The translations under genes were made by a program, and so were the position numbers. Positions 17,912 through 25,890 of a stretch of DNA of 64,000 bases are shown here, one piece after another. The notes under the pieces were generated by a model. That model saw only the letters and a program-made list of their open reading frames with translations, had not been told where the DNA came from and did not search any database. Origin of the DNA: DATFFO01 sp963744905. Its GTDB lineage: Bacteria; Actinomycetota; Acidimicrobiia; Spongiisociales; ZC4RG35. Numbering within the stretch: position 1 is the first letter of the stretch; the number at the start of each line of letters is the position of its first letter. The stretch spans positions 248,001-312,000 of the forward strand of contig CAVUUV010000002.1 of assembly GCA_963744905.1 (NCBI GenBank). The letters run 5' to 3'.

Positions 17912-18954
17912 GCCGCAGGCTCCACGATCATTCGCCGGCCTGGCTTCCTTCCCACCAGGCCGGGAAGATGCTGTTGAAGAGACTCGGCAACCCTCCACGC
18001 CACCATCCGCGCCGTTTGATCCGGCCAGACCCCGAAGATGAACCGCACCCACTGACCGGCACTGAACTGGATGGGGTCCCTCCGGTAGCCGCGCTCGGCC
18101 ATACCACGGCCGGCATGAAGGTCGATGAAGGCGCGCTCGAACCCATCGATCCGGTCCCGATGGAGCCCGATGTAGGAATCAGACAACAATTCGTCGCCGC
18201 CGTCTGATGAGAGGAGCCGATCGCGGTGGCGTGGCGCGCCTCGCATTTCGAGCATCTCGGGACGAAAATCCTCCTCCAGGAATTCGCACACCGACCGAAG
18301 TGTCGCCTCGGTATCACGGATCAAATCCTCAAACCTCACCACCCGGTAACGATCCGGCCACCGCCGCTCGTTGGCCCGGGCCAGGCGATTGGAGTAATTC
18401 CAGCGGGCGACTGCACCCCCCGCCCGGCCTTTGCCGTCGGGCCACAGTGCCAGGGACGCTTCGTAGCGGTCCCTGGGATCACGCACCATATGGACCACCC
18501 GGAGACCGCCGTAGGAGCGAAACAACTCGGGCGCATACCGCTCTATCAGACCCGTTTGAGCTCCCCACCGAGGCTTGCCTTCCCGTTCAGCATATTGACG
18601 GAGAAAGAGGCCGAACAACTGGGCATAGGTTCTCTCTCCGGCCAGGAAGCGGACGCGGATCTGATCGAAGTCGGGCTTCAAGAAGACGACGTGCTTGTAG
18701 CGACTCATCGCATCGAGGCAGCGGTCCAGATTGCCGTCGTCTCGCAGGTCCCCGTACTGCCGGTAGAAGTAGGTCCACATGTTCGACCCCACGGCCGGTA
18801 TGGCGACATTGGGATGGGAGGCGAGAAAAGCGGCCATGGTGGTCTTGCCGCTTCGATCCAGCCCCCCGATGTAGATCGGGTCGCCCGAACCCGGGCCGAC
18901 TACCGCCCGGCCGGCCCCCTCGAACAGAGGAGCGGGATCATGCCTCGACGGCAT
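17908..18954 (-). CDS. Sulfotransferase-like protein
   Basis: The protein has a 5' loop IGGLDRSGKTTMAAFLASHP, the family block SNMWTYFYRQYGDLRDDGNLDRCLDAM, KPRWGAQTG in place of RWGDKS, VVHMVRDPRDRYEASLALWP for the 3'-phosphate, and VVRFEDLIRDTEATLRSVCEFL. It is 348 residues from the ATG at 18954, which overlaps the Wzz-like gene by 17 bases. The loop reads as a hybrid of sulfotransferase RSGT and kinase GKT motifs. It is the first of the three adjacent sulfotransferase genes (18954 to 16047), probably tandem duplicates. Confidence 0.75.
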   Translation of the reverse strand: MPSRHDPAPLFEGAGRAVVGPGSGDPIYIGGLDRSGKTTMAAFLASHPNVAIPAVGSNMWTYFYRQYGDLRDDGNLDRCLDAMSRYKHVVFLKPDFDQIRVRFLAGERTYAQLFGLFLRQYAEREGKPRWGAQTGLIERYAPELFRSYGGLRVVHMVRDPRDRYEASLALWPDGKGRAGGAVARWNYSNRLARANERRWPDRYRVVRFEDLIRDTEATLRSVCEFLEEDFRPEMLEMRGAPRHRDRLLSSDGGDELLSDSYIGLHRDRIDGFERAFIDLHAGRGMAERGYRRDPIQFSAGQWVRFIFGVWPDQTARMVAWRVAESLQQHLPGLVGRKPGRRMIVEPAA

Positions 18955-19954
18955 CGCTGGGCACACTCTCCAATCGATGAGAGTCGGTCGACGTGTATTC
19001 ACGCACCTCTATCTCGACGTGAAGGGGCCTGGCCAGCTGCATGGTCTCGATCGAGGCCACCCAGTCTTCGAGCAACCGACGGCAGGCGTTTCCGTCTACC
19101 TCGGGGAAGATGGTCGACAGGGTGCGGGGCTCGGTTGCGCAGAGGACGTCCTGGGGCCGCAAAGCTTCCGACAGGAGGTCGCCGACGGCACGAATGGTGG
19201 CGCCTTCGACCGGTCGATCCTCGTCCTCGAGATCCTCGAGTTTCAATATCCCCACAGAGAAGGTGGATGGCGCCCCGTCGAGGCGGGCTATCTCTTCTCT
19301 CATCCTGAGCTGAAAGTAGTCGGCGTTGAACATCCCCGAGACGGGATCCAGGATCTCGAACGATGTCTTGCGGCCGGCAGCCCGCGAGAAGTAGTCGACC
19401 AGGAATGCCAGGACCCAACCGAGAAGGAAGCCAAACACGGCTCCGATCACGATGGTCAGCGGTTTGTTGGGCCCCGACGGTGAGTTCGGCGCCTGGGGAG
19501 GGTCGAGCGGTTGAAGCTCATAGGCATCGTGGAGAGCATCAACATAGGCGACGGTCTCGGCGCCGATTGCCTGTGCGAAGGCGAATGACTTGTCGGGATC
19601 GGTGCTCTCGACCGAGATCCGGATCATGTTGGTCCCAGTGACCACATCAGAGTTGACCCGTATCCCGCCCTTGGACTGTCCGACCTGTTCGGCGGCTCGG
19701 TCACGTACCAGATCACTGCGGGCTATGGCGGCATAAGTCGAGTTGATCTCGACACCTCTGTTCAGGGTGTTGAATGCCTGTACGATCTCGTCGGCGGTCG
19801 AGGCGCGGGGACGGACGATGAGGGTGCCCCCGGACTGGTATACCCAGGGCTGTTGAGCCACGAAGGCGATGGTCAAGCCCAGGGTGAGCGAGAAGCACAC
19901 CGCCACCAGGATCCAGTGATCCCGCAGGATCTTCAGGTACCGACGAATTTCCAT
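18938..19954 (-). CDS. Wzz-type chain-length protein fused to a degenerate GGDEF-like domain
   Basis: Residues 1-190 are a Wzz/YveK-type regulator: a membrane helix at 14-34, an extracytoplasmic region with YQSGGTLIVRPR and DLVRDRAAEQVG, and a second helix at 165-189 reading PLTIVIGAVFGFLLGWVLAF. Instead of a tyrosine kinase, residues 203-320 resemble a diguanylate cyclase fold: DPVSGMFNADYFQLRMREEI matches the DxLTGLxNRRxF start, and VGDLLSEALRPQDVLCATE matches the helix before the active site. The GGDEF signature is replaced by PRTLS near 276-280, so catalysis is unlikely. It may sense c-di-GMP or a protein partner. Confidence 0.75.
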   Translation of the reverse strand: MEIRRYLKILRDHWILVAVCFSLTLGLTIAFVAQQPWVYQSGGTLIVRPRASTADEIVQAFNTLNRGVEINSTYAAIARSDLVRDRAAEQVGQSKGGIRVNSDVVTGTNMIRISVESTDPDKSFAFAQAIGAETVAYVDALHDAYELQPLDPPQAPNSPSGPNKPLTIVIGAVFGFLLGWVLAFLVDYFSRAAGRKTSFEILDPVSGMFNADYFQLRMREEIARLDGAPSTFSVGILKLEDLEDEDRPVEGATIRAVGDLLSEALRPQDVLCATEPRTLSTIFPEVDGNACRRLLEDWVASIETMQLARPLHVEIEVREYTSTDSHRLESVPSDAVEA

Positions 19955-19955
19955 T

Positions 19956-21197
19956 TCAGATACTCCCCTGATAGAACTTGCCGACTGCCATGGCTACTCG
20001 TGCGAGAGCCTCAACCGGCATCTCCGGATACATCGGAAGGGAGAGAATCCTCTGCGCCCCTTCCTCCGTCACCGGAAACGCCCCCCTCCGATAACCCAGC
20101 TCCCGGTGGGCCTCCTGAAGATGTACGGGCAGCGGATAGTGGATTCCCGTTGCCACCCGGTTCCGGCTCAGGTGCTCGATGAGCGCCTCCCGATCGTCCA
20201 CCTCGACCACGAATAGATGGTATACGTGTTCGATCGCCGAGAACTCCGTCGGCAACTGAACGGGAAAGGCCGTCAACAGATCTCGGTACACGGCGGCTGC
20301 CAATCGCCGGGAGGCGTTGGCTTCGTCGAGCCGGATGAGCTTGACCCGGAGAACGGCCGCCTGCAATGTGTCGAGGCGCCGGTTGAAACCCTTGACAGTG
20401 TGGTGGTATTTCACCTCCGACCCCAGGTTCCGCAGTAATCGGATCCGCCGAGCCAACCCGGCGTCGCTGGTCACCACCATCCCTCCGTCACCAAAGCCAC
20501 CCAGGTTCTTGCTGGGATAGAAACTGAAGGCGGCAGCATCTCCCAGTGATCCGGCTCGCACGCCCTGGTGCCGTGCGCCGTGCGCCTGGCATGCATCCTC
20601 GATCAACGCCAGACCGTGCCGATGGGCGATCTCCGCCAGCCGACCCATGTCGGCCGGGCGCCCGTAGAGATGGACGGCGATGACGGCCGCGGTCGATGGA
20701 GTTATCGCCGCTTCGACCTGTTCCGGATCCAGGTCGTAGGTAATTGGATCCACGTCTACCAGCACCGGCCGGGCACCGACCGCATCTATTGCGTTCACCG
20801 TGGCGATGAAGGTGTTGGCCGCGGTGATCACCTCGTCACCCGGGCCGATCCCCATTCCTCGCAGTATCAATTCCAGAGCCGAGAAGCCCGAGTCGACACC
20901 GATGCCGAACCCCGCCTCACAGAACGCGGCGAACTCGGACTCGAAGCGCGCCACCGCCTCCCCGAGCACGAAGTCACCCTTTTCGAGAACTGCCGCCATG
21001 GCCGCGTCGATCGCAGACTTAGATCGCTGGTATTCACCACGGAGGTCTACGAATGGCACCTCACGTTGTGGCTCCACCCGCAGCCCGGGCTGGTCTCTGG
21101 TTCGTAGGTCGATGACGATGCCGTCTGTCTCCTCCTCGTCTTCGGGGACGAGGAGGAGAAGTCCTTCGCCATCCATCTCCGGTTCCAACGCTGTCAT
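19956..21197 (-). CDS. DegT/DnrJ/EryC1/StrS-family sugar aminotransferase
   Basis: A PLP enzyme that converts a keto-sugar nucleotide to an amino sugar. The PLP lysine is K230 in SFYPSKNLGGFGDGG; LIEDACQAHGA (residues 198-208) binds the pyridine ring, and ATGIHYPLPVHLQ closes the active site. It is close in style to WbpE/QdtB-type 3-aminotransferases. The first 46 residues (acidic, containing VPEDEEETDG) precede the normal family start VPFVDLRGEYQ and are an unusual extension; no good internal start was seen. Its partner is the Gfo/Idh/MocA dehydrogenase nine bases upstream. Confidence 0.9.
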   Translation of the reverse strand: MTALEPEMDGEGLLLLVPEDEEETDGIVIDLRTRDQPGLRVEPQREVPFVDLRGEYQRSKSAIDAAMAAVLEKGDFVLGEAVARFESEFAAFCEAGFGIGVDSGFSALELILRGMGIGPGDEVITAANTFIATVNAIDAVGARPVLVDVDPITYDLDPEQVEAAITPSTAAVIAVHLYGRPADMGRLAEIAHRHGLALIEDACQAHGARHQGVRAGSLGDAAAFSFYPSKNLGGFGDGGMVVTSDAGLARRIRLLRNLGSEVKYHHTVKGFNRRLDTLQAAVLRVKLIRLDEANASRRLAAAVYRDLLTAFPVQLPTEFSAIEHVYHLFVVEVDDREALIEHLSRNRVATGIHYPLPVHLQEAHRELGYRRGAFPVTEEGAQRILSLPMYPEMPVEALARVAMAVGKFYQGSI

Positions 21198-21206
21198 GAC
21201 CGCCTC

Positions 21207-22280
21207 CTATCGAGCCGCTTGGCCGCTGGTTGATTCGACCAGATCCCGAGCCGACATGGTGTTCACGTCCATCGGGGCGCCGCTGTCAGCCAGCGACTTC
21301 TGTGCGGCCTCGATGACCTGCACGACTCTCAGGCCGGAAGCGCCATCGGAAGTCGGCGCTTTCCCGGTACGAATCGATTCGATGAACTGGCGGCATTCGA
21401 CTCGAAGCGGTTCCTCGAAATGAATGTGTGGGCTGACCACACTTCCATAGTGGTAGGCGAATTGGAAGTCTCCATAGGTGTCCGTCCGGCGGATGGTGGT
21501 CACGCGTTTGTCGAATATGCGCAGCTTCTCCATCGGTTCCACATCGTCATAGACCACCATCTTCTCGGAACCGACCACGGTTATGCGCCGCGTCTTCAGA
21601 GGATCCAGCCAACTCATCCTCGTATTGGCAGTCATGCCGTTGGGATAGTTGAGGGTGAGATAAGCCACATCCGCCACGTCCTCGTGCACACAGGCCGCAC
21701 CTCTGGCAGACACGTCGGAGGGCATCGTCCCGGTCAGATAGTTCAGGATCGAGATGTCGTGGGGAGCCAGATCCCAGATGACATTGAGGGTGGGATGAAA
21801 CAAGCCGAGGCCGACGCGCACACCATCGATGTAGAGGATTCGGCCCAGCTCCCCGCTGTCGATGATTCCCTTGAGGTCCCTCACCGCCTGGTTGTACTCG
21901 AAAGTGTGACCCACCATCAGGATTCTGTCGGCGTGCTCGGCCTTGATCGCAAGATCGGCCGCGGTCGTGGCGGACACGGTCAGTGGCTTCTCCACCAGCA
22001 CGTGATGTCCCGACATGAGGAAGTCGGAGGCGATGGCGTGGTGGGTCTCGGGAGGCGTGCAGATTGCCACCGCGTCCAGATCCAGTTCTAGGAGTTCCCG
22101 ATAGTCGGTCGTGAAGACATCCACGGTCCGATAGCGCTCCGCCACCCGCTCGAGCAGGTTGCGGTTGAGATCGGCGATTCCGACCAGGTCGACATCCGGC
22201 ATCTCCCAGAAATTGCGAATGATGTTCGGGCCCCAGTAGCCGCTACCTACGACGGCTGCCCGTACGCGTTGGCTTGTCAA
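21207..22280 (-). CDS. Gfo/Idh/MocA-family sugar-nucleotide oxidoreductase
   Basis: The N-terminal Rossmann motif is VVGSGYWGPNIIRNF (residues 10-24). The family signature is HHVLVEKPLTVS, with the catalytic-site lysine in EKP, and LFHPTLNVIWDLAPHDISIL carries the conserved histidine region. It resembles the WlbA/WbpB class that oxidises C3 of UDP-GlcNAc-derived uronates, followed by WbpE-like amination. The adjacent aminotransferase supports that pairing. The start is a TTG at 22280 in a TTGA overlap with the sugar transferase stop. The exact sugar is unknown. Confidence 0.88.
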   Translation of the reverse strand: MTSQRVRAAVVGSGYWGPNIIRNFWEMPDVDLVGIADLNRNLLERVAERYRTVDVFTTDYRELLELDLDAVAICTPPETHHAIASDFLMSGHHVLVEKPLTVSATTAADLAIKAEHADRILMVGHTFEYNQAVRDLKGIIDSGELGRILYIDGVRVGLGLFHPTLNVIWDLAPHDISILNYLTGTMPSDVSARGAACVHEDVADVAYLTLNYPNGMTANTRMSWLDPLKTRRITVVGSEKMVVYDDVEPMEKLRIFDKRVTTIRRTDTYGDFQFAYHYGSVVSPHIHFEEPLRVECRQFIESIRTGKAPTSDGASGLRVVQVIEAAQKSLADSGAPMDVNTMSARDLVESTSGQAAR

Positions 22281-22966
22281 CCCGCTCCCTCCCCTGCAAA
22301 TACGGCCGGAAGAGTGAGGAACACAATCCGGAGATCGAACACGAGGCTCTGTCGAGCGATATATTCCAGATCGAGATCGATCATCTCTTCAAATGGAGTG
22401 GTGGCCCTGCCCCTTATCTGCCACCAGCCGGTCAGACCCTGGGGGGTGGCGAACCGGCGCATGTGGCGCTCCCCGTACAGAGGAACCTCATAGTCGATGG
22501 GCGGCCGGGGCCCAACCAGGCTCATGTCTCCGCGAACCACATTCCACAGCTGGGGAAGCTCATCCAGACTGAAAGCCCTGAGAAACCGTCCGACACGGGT
22601 GATCCGGCTGTCTCGTCCCAGCTTGTACGACCCCTCTGTCCGCATCGATTCGGCGGCCGAGACCGTTACGTCGTCACCCTGGATGTAGGCAGCGATGTAT
22701 TCGCGATGGACCGACTGGTCGGCTTGCCACCGCATGGTCCGGAACTTGTAGAGCGTGAAGGGTCGGACCCCCCACGCATCGGCCCTCCGCGTCAGAGGCC
22801 GAGACCCGATCCGCGTCTGGCGAAAGAACACCGGACCGGGACTGTCTAGCCGTATCAATAGGGCCACAACCGCCAATACCGGCAGGGCCAAGACAAGCAA
22901 GATCGACCCGACGCCGATATCGAATCCGCGCTTGGCCAGGTAATAACCCGAGGAACGGTCACCCAT
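22277..22966 (-). CDS. Polyprenyl-phosphate sugar-1-phosphate transferase (WcaJ/WbaP C-terminal type)
   Basis: This monotopic phosphoglycosyltransferase starts repeat-unit assembly by moving sugar-1-phosphate to undecaprenyl phosphate. Evidence: KRGFDIGVGSILLVLALPVL (re-entrant membrane helix), SPGPVFFRQTRIG, FTLYKFRTMR, then the catalytic region FSLDELPQLWNVVRGDMSLVGPRPP and GLTGWWQIRGR. It lacks the N-terminal helices of full-length WcaJ. ATG at 22966 is used; GTG 23008 and TTG 23065 are in-frame alternatives without good ribosome sites. It is the first gene of the operon, as expected for the initiating enzyme. Confidence 0.9.
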   Translation of the reverse strand: MGDRSSGYYLAKRGFDIGVGSILLVLALPVLAVVALLIRLDSPGPVFFRQTRIGSRPLTRRADAWGVRPFTLYKFRTMRWQADQSVHREYIAAYIQGDDVTVSAAESMRTEGSYKLGRDSRITRVGRFLRAFSLDELPQLWNVVRGDMSLVGPRPPIDYEVPLYGERHMRRFATPQGLTGWWQIRGRATTPFEEMIDLDLEYIARQSLVFDLRIVFLTLPAVFAGEGAG

Positions 22967-23346
22967 GCGGGGAACGCGGATATCTCTCCAGTCGTGCGAG
23001 ATGGTCACGAGTGACCACCCGCGCCGTGTTCGCCCCCACGTCCTGCAACCCAATCCCCGCGCCAAGAGCGCACGAGGTAAGCGTCGACCCCAACTCCCAA
23101 TTCAAGCCTCCCGTTTACAGCGTCCCTGCGGTCGCTTTCTGCCCACCTGCAGGATACCGGGAGTTCACGGAAAGTGAAGGACCTAGGGACCCATTGTCGG
23201 GAGAGTTGTACCGCCATCGGGGGAGTCGAAGCGGCAAGCGACCGTCGTCGCACCATCCACCCGGTCGGTTTGGCAAGAGGTGGGGCTCCGACCGTTCAAA
23301 GATCTCGGTCATCCGGTGCAAGAGAAACCCTCTCTTCCCGGATCCC
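22967..23346. other. Leader/intergenic region upstream of the polysaccharide operon
   Basis: About 380 bases lie between the sugar transferase and the tRNA terminator. Short frames exist but none looks like a protein. On the minus strand TTCACT and TATCCT, separated by 16 bases near 23155-23185, could be a -35/-10 pair, leaving a leader of roughly 150-200 bases. This is a weak match; nothing else is recognised. Confidence 0.35.
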
Positions 23347-23377
23347 GACCCTCCCCGCTCACGAGGCGGGGAGGGTC
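23347..23377 (-). terminator. Hairpin directly after tRNA-Glu
   Basis: A perfect 12-base stem (GACCCTCCCCGC pairing with GCGGGGAGGGTC) with a 7-base loop begins at the base after the tRNA-Glu CCA end. It lacks a strong U-tract. It probably ends the tRNA transcript and insulates the downstream operon. Confidence 0.65.
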
Positions 23378-23453
23378 TGGTAGCCCCGACCGGATTCGAA
23401 CCGGCGTTACCGGCTTGAGAGGCCGGCGTCCTGGGCCACTAGACGACGGGGCC
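23378..23453 (-). tRNA. tRNA-Glu (anticodon CTC)
   Basis: The cloverleaf can be drawn by eye: acceptor GGCCCCG pairs with CGGGGCT (one G-U), a D-arm with TAGTGGCCCAGGA, an anticodon arm GCCGGCCTCTCAAGCCGGT with CTC in the loop, and a T-arm GCCGGTTCGAATCCGGT. CCA is encoded at the 3' end (23380-23378). Confidence 0.95.
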
Positions 23454-23483
23454 AAAGGAAGGCCTCGAATTCGGGGGCCTTCG

Positions 23484-23555
23484 CTCGGGGGGAAGGACTC
23501 GAACCCTCAACGACAGGACCAGAACCTGCTGTGTTACCAATTACACCACCCCCGA
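23484..23555 (-). tRNA. tRNA-Gln (anticodon CTG)
   Basis: Acceptor TCGGGGG pairs with CCCCCGA. The D-arm contains GTGTAATTGGTAACAC, the anticodon arm CAGGTTCTGGTCCTG shows CTG in the loop, and the T-arm is GAGGGTTCGAGTCCTTC. The discriminator is G and CCA is not encoded. It lies 30 bases upstream of tRNA-Glu, so the two are probably co-transcribed. Confidence 0.95.
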
Positions 23556-23790
23556 ACGCGACTCGGATAGGACGAGCGCGGGGAGATGGGCAGTCTAGCG
23601 CCCCGCTGTCGGTCCCGTCACACCGACCATCCCCGACCGAACCCCGCTACACGCAACCGACGGGGGGAGGCCCCAACCAGAATGAACCACCCGAGTGGCC
23701 GATCGGCGCCGTGATCGGGAGCGCCTGATCAGGGCATGAATCGCCCAACCATCAACAGGTCGAGGTCGATACTCCGCGAGGGGATCTCAC

Positions 23791-25890
23791 TCAGGGATGA
23801 GACCTGAAGTAGAAATCGTCGATCCAGAGACTGTCGATCACAGGCTCGAACTTGGAGCTGTCGGCGTCGGTTGCTCGGACCAGAACCGTCCCCGACACCC
23901 CGGTCGGCAGGTCGAACGTCTGGTAGGTGCCGTCGTCGGTGGTCTTCGTCACCCGCATCATGTCCAGCCAGGATGACCCGCCGTCGGTCGAATACGAGAA
24001 CTGGAAATCCTCCGCTCCGGAGTGGTGAGCCTGGAGGAAGAAGGTGACTGTGCTGCCACCCGTGACCGAGAATGTCCATTGCTGCTCCAGACGAGTCCTC
24101 TTCCCGCCTCCATAGGCTTCCTCGCTGATGACGAGATAATCACCGTCGTCGGCGAAGGTGCTTGAGAGATCGCCGGCAACCACCGATCCGTAGACGGTGG
24201 TCTGGGAGGAGGCATCGTCATCGGTGGCTACCTGGTCGTTGTCCACGATGATCACACTGGCATCGGAGGGAAAGCCGATCTGGTAGTTGGCATCAGTGCT
24301 CAAAGTGATGACCACCGATTCGTTTCCCTCCGCAGCGGTGTCGTCAACCGCTGCCACCGGAACGAGAGCCGTCGACTGACCTGCCCCGAGAGTCATCGAA
24401 CCCGACAAAGGCCCATAGTCGTCACCGGGGGTAGCCGTGCCGGAAACGGTGTAGAAGACGGTCAGATCGGCGGAAACGTCATTGCGGGAGATCGTGAACC
24501 CGCCATCGGCTCCGCCCTCGTAGGCGAAAGGCCCGGTTGCGTCGACCGACACCTCCGGAAGAGGGGGCTGGGGGTTCACCGTCTTTATCGCCATGTAGTC
24601 AACGAAGAGCGTATCGGTCGACCCGTTGCCGATGGTGCGGTCGGAGTCGATGGCTCGCACGATGACCGTTCCGCTGATCGTGGGTGGCAGATCGGCCCGA
24701 TAAGTGGTGTCGGAGCCGGCCGACACCACCACCAACGGTTCGAAACTCACGCCACCATCGGTCGAATACGAGAACTCGAAGTCGTCACCCTCCGAGTTGG
24801 CGGTGCGTCGGGCTTCGAGCACGAAGTTGATGCTGTCCCCGCGCTCGACGTCGAAGGTCCAGCGATGCTCGAGCCTGCTCACCCTGCGATTGCGTGGACC
24901 ACCGGTCTGCTCCTCGGTTAGTTGCTCATACACATCGTCGGTGGCGGTGGTATCTGCCAGGCTCCCGCTCACCGAGCCGAGCAGGGTCTGCTCGGATCCG
25001 GCAAACTGGTCGAGAGTGGTCTCTCCGATGGAGACCGTGACGGTGGCGACGTTCGACAAATCGGTCCCATCCGAGGCCTGATAGGTGAAACTGTCCGAGC
25101 CGGAGAACCCGGCCGTCGGGGTGTAAGTAACCGTCCCGTCCGTCTCCAACGTCACCGACCCGTTGGCCGGCGTCGACAGATTCGTCACCGACAACACATC
25201 CCCATCCGGATCACTGTCATTGGCCAACACATCCACATTCACCGGCTGACCCTTGGTAGTAGAAGCCGAATCGTCCACCGCCACCGGAGCCCGATTGGCA
25301 ACCGTCACCGACACCGTCGCCACATTCGACAAATCGGTCCCATCGGACGCCTGATAGGTGAAACTGTCCGAGCCGGAGAACCCGGCCGTCGGGGTGTAAG
25401 TAACCGTCCCGTCCGTCTCCACCGTCACCGACCCGTTGGCCGGCGTCGACAGATTCGTCACCGACAACACATCCCCATCCGGATCACTGTCATTGGCCAA
25501 CACATCCACATTCACCGGCTGACCCTTGGTAGTAGAAGCCGAATCGTCCACCGCCACCGGAGCCTGATTGGCGACCGTCACCGACACCGTCGCCAGGTTG
25601 GAGGGGTTGTTCCCGTCCGATGCCTGGTAGGTGAAGGTATCCACCCCGGAGAATCCCCCCGCCGGCGTATACGTCACGGTCTCATCCACCTCCACCACCA
25701 CCGAGCCATTGGAAGGGGCGGAGGCGATCTGGACCGTCAAGGGATCACTTTCAGGATCCGTGTCGTTGGCCAACACATCCACATTGACCGGCTGACCCTT
25801 GGTAGTAGAAGCCGAATCGTCCGCCGCCACCGGAGCCTGATTGGCGACCGTCACCGACACCGTCGCCACATTCGACAAATCGAGTCCCAT
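23791..25890 (-). CDS. C-terminal fragment of giant Ig-repeat surface protein (after second frameshift)
   Basis: This is the last part of the protein that begins at 30759. It contains the final three cadherin-like/Big_9 repeats. A jelly-roll-like segment follows (HRWTFDVERGDSINFVLEAR ... FEFSYSTDGGVSFEP), then a Calx-beta domain (FTISRNDVSADLTVFYTVSG ... VVITLSTD) and a second jelly-roll-like segment (QQWTFSVTGGSTVTFFLQAH). No LPxTG motif or SLH domain is visible at the C-terminus. It is in the same frame as the N-terminal part but is separated from it by a middle segment in another frame. Confidence 0.75.
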   Translation of the reverse strand: MGLDLSNVATVSVTVANQAPVAADDSASTTKGQPVNVDVLANDTDPESDPLTVQIASAPSNGSVVVEVDETVTYTPAGGFSGVDTFTYQASDGNNPSNLATVSVTVANQAPVAVDDSASTTKGQPVNVDVLANDSDPDGDVLSVTNLSTPANGSVTVETDGTVTYTPTAGFSGSDSFTYQASDGTDLSNVATVSVTVANRAPVAVDDSASTTKGQPVNVDVLANDSDPDGDVLSVTNLSTPANGSVTLETDGTVTYTPTAGFSGSDSFTYQASDGTDLSNVATVTVSIGETTLDQFAGSEQTLLGSVSGSLADTTATDDVYEQLTEEQTGGPRNRRVSRLEHRWTFDVERGDSINFVLEARRTANSEGDDFEFSYSTDGGVSFEPLVVVSAGSDTTYRADLPPTISGTVIVRAIDSDRTIGNGSTDTLFVDYMAIKTVNPQPPLPEVSVDATGPFAYEGGADGGFTISRNDVSADLTVFYTVSGTATPGDDYGPLSGSMTLGAGQSTALVPVAAVDDTAAEGNESVVITLSTDANYQIGFPSDASVIIVDNDQVATDDDASSQTTVYGSVVAGDLSSTFADDGDYLVISEEAYGGGKRTRLEQQWTFSVTGGSTVTFFLQAHHSGAEDFQFSYSTDGGSSWLDMMRVTKTTDDGTYQTFDLPTGVSGTVLVRATDADSSKFEPVIDSLWIDDFYFRSHP

